Of a DNA stretch of 62,872 nt, positions 1-11,424 are shown one piece after another. The notes below the pieces were generated by a model. The model saw only the letters and a program-made list of their open reading frames with translations. It ran no database searches and was not told the DNA's origin. The DNA comes from Reyranella sp. (lineage in GTDB: Bacteria; Pseudomonadota; Alphaproteobacteria; Reyranellales; Reyranellaceae), in the NCBI GenBank assembly GCA_030684475.1, contig JAUXWB010000020.1:1-62872 (forward strand). The letters run 5' to 3'. Both the position numbers and the translations under genes were made by a program. Position 1 is the stretch's first letter; every line of letters begins with the position of its first letter.

Positions 1-960
1 TTCGTCGAGCGTGGTGGCGCCGATGCAATGCAATTCGCCGCGCGCCAGCGCGGGTTTCAGGAGATTGGACGCATCCATCGCGCCATCGGCCTTGCCGGCC
101 CCGATCAGGGTGTGCAGCTCGTCGATGAAGACGACGATGTCGCCCTCGGCCGAGGCGATCTCCGACAGCACCGCCTTCAGGCGCTCCTCGAACTCGCCCC
201 GGTACTTGGCACCCGCCACCATGGCGCCGAGGTCCAGCGACATCAGCTTCTTGCCCTTGAGCGATTCCGGCACGTCGTCGTTGACGATGCGTAGCGCAAG
301 ACCCTCGGCGATCGCGGTCTTGCCGACGCCGGGCTCGCCGATGAGGACGGGGTTGTTCTTGGTACGGCGGCTCAGCACCTGGATCGCGCGACGGATCTCC
401 TCGTCGCGGCCGATCACGGGATCGAGTTTGCCTTCGCGCGCCATCTGGGTGAGGTCGCGGGCATACTTTTTGAGGGCATCGTAGCCGCTCTCGGCCGACG
501 CCGTATCGGCGGTCCTTCCCTTGCGCAGCTCCTGGATGGCCTTTTCCAGCGCCGGCGCCTTCACGCCGCCCTTGGCCAGCGCGTTGGCCGCCTCGGTCCC
601 CTTGGCGAGTACCAGGGCGAGCAACATCCGCTCGACTGTGACGAAGGAGTCGCCGGCTTTCTCGGAAATCGCTTCGGCCTGCTCGAACAGGCGCGCCGTT
701 TCCGGCGCCAGATAGACCTGGCCCGCCCCCTGGCCTTCGACCTTGGGATGCTTGGCGAGATTGGCCTCGACTTCGCGATGCACGATCCGCGAATCGCCGC
801 CTGCGGACGCGATCAGGTTGGCCGCGAGGCCTTCCGGGTCGTCGAGCAGGACTTTCAGGACATGGTCGGGAACGAAGCGCTGGTGGCCATCGCGCAGCGC
901 CAGCATCTGGGCGCTCTGCAGGAACCCCCGCATGCGTTCGGTGTATTTCTCTTGGTTCAT
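1..960 (-). CDS. clpB: ATP-dependent chaperone ClpB, N-terminal part (cut by window edge)
   Basis: ClpB is the cytosolic AAA+ disaggregase that works with DnaK to rescue aggregated proteins. The visible part is about 320 residues of a family usually near 860. It has the Clp N-domain (about 1-145), then the start of the first ATPase domain with Walker A GEPGVGKT near residue 208 and Walker B IVFIDE near 275. The start is the ATG at 960, with AAGGG just upstream. The gene is open at window position 1, so the middle domain and second ATPase are not seen. It follows DUF4167 on the same strand, the usual alphaproteobacterial arrangement. The family call is firm. Confidence 0.95.
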   Translation of the reverse strand, partial: MNQEKYTERMRGFLQSAQMLALRDGHQRFVPDHVLKVLLDDPEGLAANLIASAGGDSRIVHREVEANLAKHPKVEGQGAGQVYLAPETARLFEQAEAISEKAGDSFVTVERMLLALVLAKGTEAANALAKGGVKAPALEKAIQELRKGRTADTASAESGYDALKKYARDLTQMAREGKLDPVIGRDEEIRRAIQVLSRRTKNNPVLIGEPGVGKTAIAEGLALRIVNDDVPESLKGKKLMSLDLGAMVAGAKYRGEFEERLKAVLSEIASAEGDIVVFIDELHTLIGAGKADGAMDASNLLKPALARGELHCIGATTLDE

Positions 961-1362
961 TACTCTACCCTTTCATTTCACGCCTCCGGCATGCGGCAGG
1001 CGAAAGAGCGGACCCCTATCCGGGCATCCTGCGACCGATATGGGAAGCGATCGTGCAGGTACAAGACCGGATCGAAAGTGCGGCTTTCCAGCGTAACTAT
1101 GCCGGCCCAAAAAGGCGGCCGACACGATCTGGATCAAGAGAGCGAAGAGAAAAGCAATGCCTGGTGGACACGACCACGTTCCGGCGCCGCGGCGCTGACC
1201 GCGGTTGCCTGGCTCACCTTCGTCTCATTCGGCCTGGGAGCAGTGGGCATCGGCTTCACGGTTCTGGGCTTCGTGGCGCCCAACCTGCTCCACATCCAGA
1301 AACAACGAAAAACACCCGATGGCGGGGCCATCGGGTGTTCTCGAAGCTCTCGTTCGGACCGG
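961..1362. other. Intergenic region between DUF4167 and clpB
   Basis: These 400 bases hold the DUF4167 terminator at their left-hand end (1301-1339) and presumably the clpB promoter. A plus-strand open frame from 1099 encodes one hydrophobic stretch. However, it runs straight through the terminator and into DUF4167 on the opposite strand, so I do not call it a gene. I did not recognise a heat-shock type promoter with confidence. Confidence 0.5.
1301..1339 (-). terminator. Intrinsic terminator of the DUF4167 gene
   Basis: The arms AACACCCGATGG (1311-1322) and CCATCGGGTGTT (1328-1339) form a perfect 12-bp stem with a 5-base loop. Read on the minus strand, the stem is followed by TTTCGTTGTT. 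It lies 24 bases past the DUF4167 stop and separates that gene from clpB, so clpB should have its own promoter. Confidence 0.85.
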
Positions 1363-1962
1363 CTACGAGCCGCGCCGGCCTGGCGGCGGTGTGAACGCCG
1401 GGACGTCGGGCTGTTCATCGGCGGCCGGATCGTCGTCGGTCGAGGCGCTGCGGCCGGTTTGCAGGAACGCAACGCCGCCTAGACCGGGCTCGGCCTCGTT
1501 GACGTCGTCTCCCCGACCGCCCATCCGCTCACCCGGCGCATGACCGTTGGCATTGCTGGGGGGCGGGCCAGCCTGTTGACCGCCCTGCTGGCCTTGCTGA
1601 CCCTGCTGAGGATTCGCCTGGCCACCCTCTTCGTCGCCATAGCCGATGTTGTTGCGCTGGCCGAAACCGCCCATGGTCTGGATCATGCGGAAATAGTGGT
1701 CGGCGTACTGCCAATAGGCTTCGGCCTGGATTCGGTCACCCGAAGCCGCCGCTTCCCTGGCAAGGGCCTGATACTTGTCGAAGACCTGATGGGCGTTGCC
1801 GCGAACCCGGACGTCGGGGCCACTGCTATCGAACATCTGATTTCGATTGGGCGGGCGATTGGGATTGTGATGCTGCTTGTGATGGCTGTGGCCACCACCA
1901 CCACCGCCTCCGCCGCCACCATTGCGACCGCCGCGCGATCGCTGACGATTGTTTGGTCTCAT
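1363..1962 (-). CDS. DUF4167 domain-containing protein
   Basis: This is a 199-residue protein. It has a basic, glycine- and histidine-rich N-terminus (a run of about 13 Gly at residues 15-24 and around it), then the conserved DUF4167 core at about 43-96 with the pattern FDSSGPDVRVRG and YWQYADHYFR. The rest is a low-complexity Gln/Pro/Gly tail. The family is common in Alphaproteobacteria directly between prmC and clpB, as here. Its function is not established; the basic low-complexity ends suggest nucleic-acid or RNP association, which is inference only. The ATG at 1962 is the first start and keeps the whole basic N-terminus. Confidence 0.9.
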   Translation of the reverse strand: MRPNNRQRSRGGRNGGGGGGGGGGHSHHKQHHNPNRPPNRNQMFDSSGPDVRVRGNAHQVFDKYQALAREAAASGDRIQAEAYWQYADHYFRMIQTMGGFGQRNNIGYGDEEGGQANPQQGQQGQQGGQQAGPPPSNANGHAPGERMGGRGDDVNEAEPGLGGVAFLQTGRSASTDDDPAADEQPDVPAFTPPPGRRGS

Positions 1963-2140
1963 TAACCTTGGGCCAGTTGCACGCCGGACGGGTTGTTGTT
2001 GGCGACCCTCTGCCCTTCATGGGCGCCGTCACGGCTCAATTTCAGAGGGATATATTTGCCCGTTGCCGCCGAGCGGCTCAGGCTAAGCCCCCTAAGGGGC
2101 AAGAGGCAAGCTAGTCTTATTCCCCTCCTTTGCCAACTCC

Positions 2141-3013
2141 TTAATGCGTTGCCGGAACAATACGGTCGATCCCGCCGAGGTCCCTCCAGGGCATTCCGAC
2201 GCCGAACCCAGCATCCGAGAAAAGCCTCGATATTTCAGGTGCTTGGCCCTCCCCAGCTTCAATCAGGACGCGGCCTCCCGGAACAACCAGTCCGGCCGCC
2301 TCGCCGGCGATGGCACGATACGCCGCAAGCCCGTCCCCACCCCCGTCCAGGGCGAGCCGGGGTTCGAATTGGGCCACATCCGGCATCAGCCCGTCGATTG
2401 CCGCCGTCTCGACGTAGGGCGGATTGGCGACAAGAAGATCAAAAGGACCGCCCAGCCGCTCAGCCCAGCCCGGCTGCCGCCAGTCGCCGTCGACCAGGCT
2501 CGCCCGCGCGCCAACGCCCAGCGCCTCCGCATTGGTGGCCGCCATCGTCAAAGCCGCCGCCGACGCGTCCATGCCGACACCGCGTGCGTTTGGAAATTCA
2601 CGCAGCAAGGTGAGCAGCAGACAGCCCGAGCCGACGCCGAGATCGACGATGCGCCACGGCTTCGTCCGTCCCGGCATCAAGGCCAGCGCCGCCTCGATCA
2701 ACGTCTCGCTGTCGGGCCGCGGCACGAGAACGGCAGGCGAGACCTTGAACGGCAATCCCCAGAACTCCCGCTCGCCCACGACATAGGCCATCGGTTCGCG
2801 CCGGACGCGGCGCGCGGTAAGAGCACGCAGTGCCTCAACTGCCGCGACGGGCGCGACCTCGCCGCCGTGGGCGATCAACCATTCGACGCTCACGCCGCCG
2901 GCATGGGCCAGCAGCAGGCGGGCTTCAAAGCGGGCGTTGTCGATGCCGGCTGCGGTCAGGGCGACGGCGGCGTCGCGGAGCAGCGCGTCGTAGGTCGCGA
3001 GCCCGGACGCCAA
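2141..3013 (-). CDS. prmC: Peptide chain release factor N5-glutamine methyltransferase
   Basis: PrmC methylates the Gln of the GGQ motif in release factors RF1 and RF2, using S-adenosylmethionine. At 290 residues it has normal family length. It shows an N-terminal helical domain, the SAM-binding motif VDLGVGSGC at about 123-131, and the diagnostic NPPY at 197-200 that holds the target glutamine. The gene begins with TTG at 3013, immediately after the prfA TAG stop. No better start exists before the conserved region. Adjacency to its substrate gene prfA supports co-expression and translational coupling. Confidence 0.95.
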   Translation of the reverse strand: MASGLATYDALLRDAAVALTAAGIDNARFEARLLLAHAGGVSVEWLIAHGGEVAPVAAVEALRALTARRVRREPMAYVVGEREFWGLPFKVSPAVLVPRPDSETLIEAALALMPGRTKPWRIVDLGVGSGCLLLTLLREFPNARGVGMDASAAALTMAATNAEALGVGARASLVDGDWRQPGWAERLGGPFDLLVANPPYVETAAIDGLMPDVAQFEPRLALDGGGDGLAAYRAIAGEAAGLVVPGGRVLIEAGEGQAPEISRLFSDAGFGVGMPWRDLGGIDRIVPATH

Positions 3014-4078
3014 CTAGGCCGCCAGCTCCGCCAGGCGACCCGCCTCGTCGTCGGCGGTCAGCGCGTCGATCAGTTCGTCCAGCCCGCGGCCCTCGAGCAC
3101 TTCGTCGAGCTTGTAGAGCGTGAGATTGATTCGGTGATCGGTAACGCGACTCTGCGGAAAATTGTAGGTCCGGATGCGCTCGCTGCGATCCCCGCTGCCG
3201 ACCTGGCCCTTGCGGTCAGCCGAGCGAATATCGTCGCGGCGTTGGCGCTCGGCATCGTAGAGCCTGGCCCGCAGGATCTTCATCGCCTTGGCATTGTTCT
3301 TGTGCTGGCTCTTCTCGTCCTGTTGGCTGACCACGACTCCGGTCGGGAGATGCGTGATGCGCACCGCCGAATCGGTGGTGTTGACCGACTGCCCGCCCGG
3401 GCCGGAGGAACGGAAAACGTCGATCCTGAGGTCCTTTTCATCGATCTTGACGTCGAACTCCTCGGCTTCCGGCAACACCGCGACGGTCGCCGCCGAGGTG
3501 TGGATGCGTCCCGAACCTTCGGTGGCCGGCACGCGCTGCACGCGGTGCACGCCGGATTCGAACTTCAAGCGGGCGAACACGTTGCGCCCCGTCACGGTCG
3601 CGATCGCCTCCTTGTAGCCGCCGATGCCGGTGTCGGAGAGTTCCATGATCTCGAACTTCCAGCCGTGCTCGGCGGCATAGCGCTGGTACATGCGGAAGAG
3701 ATCGGCCGCGAACAGGGCGGCCTCGTCGCCGCCCGTGCCGGCGCGGATTTCGAGGATGGCATTCTTCTCGTCGGCCGCATCCTTGGGCAGCAGCATGCGT
3801 TTCACGGCCTGCTCGAGTTCGGGCAGGCGTTTGCGCAGCGCCGCCGCTTCTTCCTCGGCGATCGCCTTCATGTCGGGATCCGCCGCCATCGCCTCGGCGT
3901 CCTTAAGCTCCTGCTCGGCCTTGTGCCAGTCGTTCACCGCCTCGACCAGCGGGCCGAGATCGGCATATTCCTTCGACGCCGCGACGAACTTCTGCGAGTC
4001 GAGCGTGCCGGCCGAAAGCGCGGCCTGCAGTTCGGCGTGACGGGTCACGATCTGGTTGAGCTTGAGCAAAAGCGACAC
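3014..4078 (-). CDS. prfA: Peptide chain release factor 1
   Basis: RF1 recognises UAA and UAG in the ribosomal A site and triggers peptide release. The 354-residue product carries the codon-recognition tripeptide PAT at 184-186, which is characteristic of RF1 rather than RF2, and the catalytic GGQ at 228-230. The start is a GTG at 4078, five bases after the hisS stop. It is the second-last member of a tight minus-strand run ispG-hisS-prfA-prmC. Nothing is missing relative to the family. Confidence 0.97.
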   Translation of the reverse strand: MSLLLKLNQIVTRHAELQAALSAGTLDSQKFVAASKEYADLGPLVEAVNDWHKAEQELKDAEAMAADPDMKAIAEEEAAALRKRLPELEQAVKRMLLPKDAADEKNAILEIRAGTGGDEAALFAADLFRMYQRYAAEHGWKFEIMELSDTGIGGYKEAIATVTGRNVFARLKFESGVHRVQRVPATEGSGRIHTSAATVAVLPEAEEFDVKIDEKDLRIDVFRSSGPGGQSVNTTDSAVRITHLPTGVVVSQQDEKSQHKNNAKAMKILRARLYDAERQRRDDIRSADRKGQVGSGDRSERIRTYNFPQSRVTDHRINLTLYKLDEVLEGRGLDELIDALTADDEAGRLAELAA

Positions 4079-4083
4079 GGCGT

Positions 4084-5325
<1,242 letters not shown>

Positions 5326-5371
5326 GGTAAATCGCCTTGGGAAAATGTCGACGGGAAGAAATCGAAGGTCG

Positions 5372-6523
5372 CTACTCGGCAGCCGTACGATGTCGGTCTG
5401 CTTCGGCGACCTCGCCAGCCTTGGCGGCCTCGATCTCGGCCGCCTTCCTCTCGATCAGCGCCACCAGATGGTCGACGACGTTGCCATCCTTCAGCCGATG
5501 ATGCGGCACTCCCGCGATATAGACCTGATGGTTGTTGGCGCCGCCGCCAGTGAAGCCGATGTCGGTCTCGCGCGCCTCGCCGGGGCCGTTCACGACGCAG
5601 CCGATCACCGACACCGTCATCGGCGTGGTGATGTGGCCGACCCGCTTCTCCAGCGCCTCGACGGTGCGGATGACGTCGTACTGCTGCCGCGCGCAAGACG
5701 GGCAGGAGATCACGTTGACGCCGCGGTGGCGCAGATTGAGCGCCTTCAGCATCTCGAAGCCGACGCGGACTTCCTCCTCGGGCTCGGCCGACAACGACAC
5801 GCGGATCGTGTCGCCGATGCCGGCCCACAGGAGCGAACCCATGCCGATCGAGGACTTTACCGTGCCGGTGCGCAAGCCGCCCGCCTCGGTGACGCCGATG
5901 TGCAGCGGGTAGTCGCAGGCGTCGGCGAGCTGCTGGTAGGCCGCGACGGCCAGAAAGACGTCGGACGCCTTCACGCTGATCTTGAATTCGTGGAAATCAT
6001 GATCCTGCAGGATCCGCGCGTGATCGAGCGCACTCTCGACCATCGCCTCCGGGCAGGGCTCGCCGTACTTCTCAAGCAGGTCCTTCTCCAGCGATCCGGC
6101 ATTGACGCCGATACGCATGGAGCAGCCGCGATCCTTGGCGGCCTTCACGACCTCGCGCACGCGCTCGGCGCTGCCGATGTTGCCGGGATTGATCCGCAGG
6201 CAGGCGGCGCCCGCCTCGGCCGCCTCGATGGCACGCTTATAGTGAAAATGGATATCGGCCACGATCGGCACCTTGGCCGCGCGTACGATCGCGGGCAGCG
6301 CGGCGGTCGATTCCTCGTCGGGACAGGAAACACGCACGATATCCACGCCGGCTTCCTCGGAGCGGCGGATTTGCGCGATGGTCGCCTCTGCGTCCGCGGT
6401 GAGCGTGTTGGTCATGGTCTGAACCGTGATCGGCGAATCGCCGCCGACCGGCACGGACCCGACCATGATCCGGCGCGATTTGCGGCGCATGATGTCGCGG
6501 TAGGGTCTGATGCTCATGCCCAT
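5372..6523 (-). CDS. ispG: 4-hydroxy-3-methylbut-2-enyl diphosphate synthase
   Basis: IspG (GcpE) reductively converts methylerythritol cyclodiphosphate to HMBPP in the MEP isoprenoid pathway, using a [4Fe-4S] cluster. The 383-residue protein has the TIM-barrel N-terminus ([23 protein letters not shown]). Its cluster cysteines are in [10 protein letters not shown] and in [12 protein letters not shown] near the C-terminus. ATGs at 6523 and 6517 and a TTG at 6526 are all possible starts; none has a strong Shine-Dalgarno, and I give the first ATG. It probably heads or belongs to the operon with hisS, prfA and prmC. Confidence 0.95.
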   Translation of the reverse strand: MGMSIRPYRDIMRRKSRRIMVGSVPVGGDSPITVQTMTNTLTADAEATIAQIRRSEEAGVDIVRVSCPDEESTAALPAIVRAAKVPIVADIHFHYKRAIEAAEAGAACLRINPGNIGSAERVREVVKAAKDRGCSMRIGVNAGSLEKDLLEKYGEPCPEAMVESALDHARILQDHDFHEFKISVKASDVFLAVAAYQQLADACDYPLHIGVTEAGGLRTGTVKSSIGMGSLLWAGIGDTIRVSLSAEPEEEVRVGFEMLKALNLRHRGVNVISCPSCARQQYDVIRTVEALEKRVGHITTPMTVSVIGCVVNGPGEARETDIGFTGGGANNHQVYIAGVPHHRLKDGNVVDHLVALIERKAAEIEAAKAGEVAEADRHRTAAE

Positions 6524-6575
6524 CAATGTAGCTGCGGGCGGGCGGCTTATCCAGCCGCCGGGACTGCCGTCAGAC

Positions 6576-7556
6576 CTAGCGCGCGTCGATGACGCGGTAG
6601 GCTATTCCAGCCGGTACGACATAGCTTTCGCCGGCGCGAACGTAGGTCTGCGCCAGCATGTCGCCATTGGGCGCCCGCAATTCGACCCAGCTGTTGATGT
6701 GCACGCTGACCAACGTGTCGACCTTCATGGGCAGGCTCGGCGCCGGTTCGCCCGGAGCAGTGCGCGCCACGGCTTCCTCGGTTGCAGGCACTTCGGTGGT
6801 GGTCGGGGCGGCAACACGCGGCTGTTCGATCTGCGCCGGCGGCTGCGCGGCCTGCGCCTGGCCGATGGCTGGGAGTGTCATCACGACCGGCGGCGGCGGC
6901 GCGGGCACGGCGACGACCACGGGCGGAGCGAGTGGCGCGGGTTGAACGACCGACTCCTGTCGCGGCGCCGGCCAGACTTCGGCCGGCAAACTGCCGGATG
7001 TACCGCTGACATCCGGAATTGCCGGCGTGCTCGGCGTCGCGACCGTCGGAATGACGTCGTCAGCGGGCGATGGGCTCACAGGCCGCGCCGCCAGCAGGCG
7101 GTCGGGCACAGGCGGCACCTTCTCGGCGACCACCGACTGCTCGCGCGGCAGATAATTCCAGACGGCGTAGCCTGCGCCGACGACGAGCAGAATGGTCAAT
7201 ACGGCGAGGCCGATCGGCGCACGCCTTTCAACAATCGGGAAATCGGCCGGCAGTGACATGGGACGCTTGATGGGAACCGGGCCGGACAGGTGATAGGCGG
7301 TCAGCACCTTCTCGGGATCGAGTCCGACATGGGCGGAATAGGCCCGCAGAAATGCCGGGATGTAGGCGGCGCCGGGAAGCTTGTCGAAGCGGCCGTCCTC
7401 GATTGCCTTGAGGTGACTACGCCGGATGCGCAGACTCTTCTCGACAGCAGACAAATCGAGACTGCGCGCCACTCGTTGGTCGCGCAGCAAACGACCAACC
7501 GCGCGGCCCGGTGTGGCCTCGCGTTCGACCGCACGCCAATCGACCTGATCCGGCAT
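6576..7556 (-). CDS. RodZ-like helix-turn-helix membrane protein, short C-terminus
   Basis: The protein has 326 residues. A cytoplasmic helix-turn-helix domain of the RodZ type lies at about 17-90, and one membrane segment at about 115-135. A long Pro/Ala/Val-rich periplasmic linker follows, then the beginning of a DUF4115-like domain ([13 protein letters not shown] and GESYVVP). RodZ ties the MreB cytoskeleton to the cell-wall elongation machinery. The protein stops soon after [14 protein letters not shown], whereas the family domain normally continues with a TGNAGGL-type strand and more, so the end appears shortened. It lies directly upstream of ispG, the common alphaproteobacterial order. 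The role is inferred from the family. Confidence 0.8.
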   Translation of the reverse strand: MPDQVDWRAVEREATPGRAVGRLLRDQRVARSLDLSAVEKSLRIRRSHLKAIEDGRFDKLPGAAYIPAFLRAYSAHVGLDPEKVLTAYHLSGPVPIKRPMSLPADFPIVERRAPIGLAVLTILLVVGAGYAVWNYLPREQSVVAEKVPPVPDRLLAARPVSPSPADDVIPTVATPSTPAIPDVSGTSGSLPAEVWPAPRQESVVQPAPLAPPVVVAVPAPPPPVVMTLPAIGQAQAAQPPAQIEQPRVAAPTTTEVPATEEAVARTAPGEPAPSLPMKVDTLVSVHINSWVELRAPNGDMLAQTYVRAGESYVVPAGIAYRVIDAR

Positions 7557-7634
7557 AATAGACCCTGCTTTCCCCTCGCAAGCGACTCTTAGCAGAGGCG
7601 CCCTGAGAGGGCAAAAGCGATTCGACTTTTGACG

Positions 7635-9899
7635 CTAAATTTCGATCGCGTGATCGGCAGCGAAGAGTCGCAACGTCTCGCGCATGGGTCGGTCTGGTTG
7701 TGAAAGCGCGTCGCCCATGAAACCAGACGCTTCGGCAAGATCGAGCGACCGGATCATTGCCTTCACCGGTCCAATGGAGCCGGGCGACATCGAGAGAGAG
7801 CGCACTCCGACCGCGAGAAGAGCCAGCGCCTCGACCGGCCGGCCGGCCATCTCGCCACAGACGGAGAGATCGACCCCGGCCGGCCGCACCTTCTCGACCA
7901 CAAAATGTAGCAGTCTCAGCAGTGCAGGAGACAAGCTGTCGTAGCGGCCGGACACGCGGCTGTTCCCACGGTCGGCTGCGTAGAGGAACTGCAGGAGATC
8001 ATTCGTTCCCACTGAAACAAAGTCGACATGGGGCAGCAGGCTGTCCAACTGCCAGGCCAGAGCCGGCACTTCGAACATGACACCGACGCGTAGTTGCTCG
8101 GGTATGGCCTGGCCGCGCCGCCTGGCCCGGTCGAGTTCGAGATCGAGCAGCCGCCGGGCACTCAGGAGCTCCGCAACCTCGGCGATCATCGGAAACATGA
8201 CCGACAGCGGCCGGCCGTTGGCGGCCTGGATCAGGGCACGAAGCTGCCGGCGCAGCATCGCCGGCCGGTCGAGACCGATCCGGATGGCCCTCCAGCCCAT
8301 CGCCGGATTGTCGTCGCCGAAGGCACCGACATAGGGAAGCACCTTGTCGCCGCCGACATCGAGCGTCCGGAAGGTCACCGGCCGGCCATCGGCAAGGTCG
8401 AGGACGCGACCATAGAGCCAGGCCTGCGCATCGACGTCGGGAAACTCCGAACGCACCATGAACGGAATCTCGGTCCGATAGAGGCCGACCCCATCGGCGC
8501 CGGTGTCGTCGAGATGCTGCATGTCGATCAGCAGGCCGGCATTCATGTGCAGCGAGACCCGCGCCTGGTCGCGTGTCGCCGACGGCAGGTCGCGGAGTGC
8601 CGCGTATTTGCGCCGCCGCTCGACCCGCGTCTCGATGGCAGCGTTGACCGTCTGCAGGACATCCTCGGCCGGCCGCACCAGGACCTGGGCGTTGTCGCCG
8701 TCGACGACGATGGAATCGCCCGGCTCGACCCGCGACAGGACGTCGGCCGCGCGACCGACCACGGGAATATCGAGGGCGCGCGCAACGATCGCGACGTGGC
8801 TCAACGCCGAACCCTCCTCGAGGACGACGCCGCGCAGGCGGGTCCGATCGTAGTCGAGCAGCTCCGCCGGCCCCATGTCGCGGGCAATGACGATCATGTC
8901 GTCGGGCATCGAACTCGGATCGGCAGCGACCCGGCCGGTCAGCCGCAGCAGCAGCCGGTTGCTGAGATCCTGCAGATCGCTCAGGCGTTCGCGGATGTAG
9001 GGATCGGTCGATTGTCCGAGACGGGTGCGCACGTCGTCGAAGGCGCGTTGCACGCCCGCCTCGGCGGTGAGGCCCGACGCCACGGCCTCGCGCACGCGCT
9101 CCATCCAGCCGCGATCGTCGACGAACATCCGGAAGGTCTCGAGGATCTCGCGCTGCTCGCCCGACTGCATGTCGTGCGCCTCGAGCATGCGGTCGACGTC
9201 GGCCCGCACGCCGTGCACGGCATCCTCGAAGCGCTCCTGCTCCAGGGTCACGTCCTCGGCGACGACCCGCTGGATCACGATGCGCGGCTCGTGCAGCACG
9301 GCGTGACCGACGGCGACGCCGGTCGTGAGCTGCACCCCGTCTATGCGCAGCGGCAGCAGACCGAGACCGTCGACCTGCTGCATCTCGTTCGGGCTCACGA
9401 TGTGGCCGGCCGCGATCAGTTCGGCCAGTACCATGGCGATGGTCTGCAGGGTCTCGATTTCCTCCTCGTCGTACTGGCGGCGGGTACGGTTCTGCACCAC
9501 CAGGACGCCGAGCACGCGGCCCGCGCGCACGATCGGCACGCCGGCGAGCGAGTGATAGATTTCCTCACCCGTTTCGGGGCGGTAGGCGAACTGCGGATGG
9601 GCCTGCGCGTCGTCCAGCGCCAGCGGCCGGCCGTGCGCCGCGATGTCGCCCACGAGACCCTCGCCGACCCTGAGCCGGGTGCGGTGCACGGCCGAGGGAT
9701 TGAGGCCTTGGGTGGCGAACAGTTCCAGGACCTCGCCGGCCCGCAGCAGGTAGATCGAGCAGACCTCGGCCACCATCTCGTTGGCGACCAGGCGCACGAC
9801 CTCGGCCAGCGTATCCTCGACGGAACCGGCACGCGCCATCGTGTCCCGGAGCCGCTTGAGGAGCATTCGCGGTCCGGCCAGTGGAGTCGATCTCTCCAT
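7635..9899 (-). CDS. ptsP: Phosphoenolpyruvate-protein phosphotransferase PtsP (EI-Ntr)
   Basis: PtsP transfers phosphate from PEP to NPr in the nitrogen-type PTS, a regulatory phosphorelay of nitrogen and potassium status. The start at ATG 9899 gives 754 residues, the usual length. The domains are an N-terminal GAF sensor (about 20-165), the enzyme I N-domain, the swivelling PEP domain with the active-site His in ALSHVAIVARAL, and the PEP-binding barrel with VCGEMAGRP near the end. The open frame extends further upstream to 9998, but that stretch has no family similarity. It is followed in opposite transcriptional order by lysC, a neighbour commonly seen with ptsP. Confidence 0.95.
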   Translation of the reverse strand: MERSTPLAGPRMLLKRLRDTMARAGSVEDTLAEVVRLVANEMVAEVCSIYLLRAGEVLELFATQGLNPSAVHRTRLRVGEGLVGDIAAHGRPLALDDAQAHPQFAYRPETGEEIYHSLAGVPIVRAGRVLGVLVVQNRTRRQYDEEEIETLQTIAMVLAELIAAGHIVSPNEMQQVDGLGLLPLRIDGVQLTTGVAVGHAVLHEPRIVIQRVVAEDVTLEQERFEDAVHGVRADVDRMLEAHDMQSGEQREILETFRMFVDDRGWMERVREAVASGLTAEAGVQRAFDDVRTRLGQSTDPYIRERLSDLQDLSNRLLLRLTGRVAADPSSMPDDMIVIARDMGPAELLDYDRTRLRGVVLEEGSALSHVAIVARALDIPVVGRAADVLSRVEPGDSIVVDGDNAQVLVRPAEDVLQTVNAAIETRVERRRKYAALRDLPSATRDQARVSLHMNAGLLIDMQHLDDTGADGVGLYRTEIPFMVRSEFPDVDAQAWLYGRVLDLADGRPVTFRTLDVGGDKVLPYVGAFGDDNPAMGWRAIRIGLDRPAMLRRQLRALIQAANGRPLSVMFPMIAEVAELLSARRLLDLELDRARRRGQAIPEQLRVGVMFEVPALAWQLDSLLPHVDFVSVGTNDLLQFLYAADRGNSRVSGRYDSLSPALLRLLHFVVEKVRPAGVDLSVCGEMAGRPVEALALLAVGVRSLSMSPGSIGPVKAMIRSLDLAEASGFMGDALSQPDRPMRETLRLFAADHAIEI

Positions 9900-10098
9900 G
9901 GTCAGGCCGCGGGATGCTTGAGTCGGATGACGACGAAGCTGCGGTCTATGGCGCAGGCGCAAGCTCGCCACGCCGCCAGCGGGCGGGCGTTGAGGCAAGC
10001 CTTGCGGGTGACTTCCGTGCGCATGGCCCGCTTATAGCAAGACCCGCGCCGAACTGCCTACCCGCTTATTCGCATAACCACCAAGGAAACTAATGCGA

Positions 10099-11346
10099 TC
10101 AGGCGGCGTCGAGATCGTAAGCCGTATGTAACGCGCGCACAGCGAGCTCAGTGTATTCGGCCGCGACCAGGACGCTGATCTTGATCTCCGAGGTCGAGAT
10201 CACCTGGATGTTTATGCCCTTGGCGGCCAGCGTCTCGAACATCTTGAGCGCCACGCCGGCATGGCTGCGCATGCCGACTCCGATCACCGAAACCTTGGCG
10301 ACGTTGATGTCCGACTTGACCTCGGCGAACTTGAGGTCGGCCTTGGCTTCCTCCAGCCGCTGCACCGCCCGGGCAAGGTCGGCCCGCGGCACCGTGAAGG
10401 TGATGTCGGTCGAGCTGCCGTCGAGCGAGACATTCTGCACGATCATGTCGACGTTGATGTTGGCCGAAGCGAGCGGCCCGAAGATCGCCGCCGCCACGCC
10501 CGGCCGGTCGGGCACGTGGGTCACGGTGACCTTGGCCTCGTCCTTGGAGAAGGCGATGCCGCTCACCACGGATTTCTCGAGTCCCTGAGCCATGATTTCG
10601 TCCTCATCCACAACCAGCGTGCCGGGCAGATCGCTGCCGAGTGCGGCGTCGAACGACGACAGCACCTGCACGCGCACATGATGATTCATCGCCAGCTCGA
10701 CCGAGCGCGTCTGCAGCACCTTCGAGCCCTGCGAAGCCATTTCAAGCATTTCCTCGTAGGTCACGCGGTCGATCTTCTGCGCCTTCTCGACGATCCTGGG
10801 ATCGGTCGTGTAGACGCCGTCGACGTCGGTGTAGATGTCGCAGCGGTCGGCCTTGAGAGCAGCCGCCAGCGCCACCGCCGAGGTGTCCGATCCACCGCGC
10901 CCCAGCGTGGTCAGGCGGCCCTCGGGTGAGACGCCCTGGAAGCCCGGCACGATCGGCACCTCGCCGGCCACCAGGCTGCGCGCCATCTCGGCGGTGTCGA
11001 TATCGATGATCCGCGCCTTGCTGTAGGCGGCATCGGTCTTGATCGGGATCTGCCACGATCCCCACGAGCGCGCCTTGACGCCTTCCTGCTGCAGGGCCAG
11101 CGCCAGCAGGCCGATCGTGACCTGCTCGCCGGTCGCCACCACGACGTCGTACTCGCGCGGATCAGGCAAGGGCGCCACTTCGCCGACCCACTTCACGAGC
11201 TGGTTGGTGGCGCCCGACATGGCCGAAACCACGACCGCGACCTCGTTGCCGCGCGCGACCTCGGCCTTGACCTTGCGCGCGGCATTCTTGATCCGCTCGA
11301 TGTCGCCGACCGAAGTCCCGCCGAATTTGAGAACGATGCGCGCCAT
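10099..11346 (-). CDS. lysC: Aspartate kinase
   Basis: This enzyme catalyses the first step of the aspartate pathway to lysine, threonine, methionine and diaminopimelate. The 415-residue protein starts with the kinase signature KFGGTSVGD and has the catalytic amino-acid-kinase domain (about 1-240). The LGRGGSDTSAVA substrate loop and two C-terminal ACT domains (about 265-410), which usually mediate feedback inhibition, are present. The ATG at 11346 is the natural start. It diverges from ubiG across a 78-base spacer that must hold both promoters. It lies upstream of ptsP, 199 bases away. Confidence 0.97.
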   Translation of the reverse strand: MARIVLKFGGTSVGDIERIKNAARKVKAEVARGNEVAVVVSAMSGATNQLVKWVGEVAPLPDPREYDVVVATGEQVTIGLLALALQQEGVKARSWGSWQIPIKTDAAYSKARIIDIDTAEMARSLVAGEVPIVPGFQGVSPEGRLTTLGRGGSDTSAVALAAALKADRCDIYTDVDGVYTTDPRIVEKAQKIDRVTYEEMLEMASQGSKVLQTRSVELAMNHHVRVQVLSSFDAALGSDLPGTLVVDEDEIMAQGLEKSVVSGIAFSKDEAKVTVTHVPDRPGVAAAIFGPLASANINVDMIVQNVSLDGSSTDITFTVPRADLARAVQRLEEAKADLKFAEVKSDINVAKVSVIGVGMRSHAGVALKMFETLAAKGINIQVISTSEIKISVLVAAEYTELAVRALHTAYDLDAA

Positions 11347-11424
11347 GAACCTACTCGAAGGGCAAGCCTCTGCCCGGAAAGCGGGCTATAGACACCGATG
11401 GCGCCATATGGGTCAAGGGTAGCC

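Noticed and set aside
1099..1482. Plus-strand frame with one hydrophobic helix upstream of clpB
   Set aside because: It has no ribosome-binding site, reads through the DUF4167 terminator and continues antisense into the DUF4167 gene.
2087..2100. GCCCC/GGGGC hairpin between DUF4167 and prmC
   Set aside because: Only five pairs with no T-run on either strand, so too weak to call a terminator.
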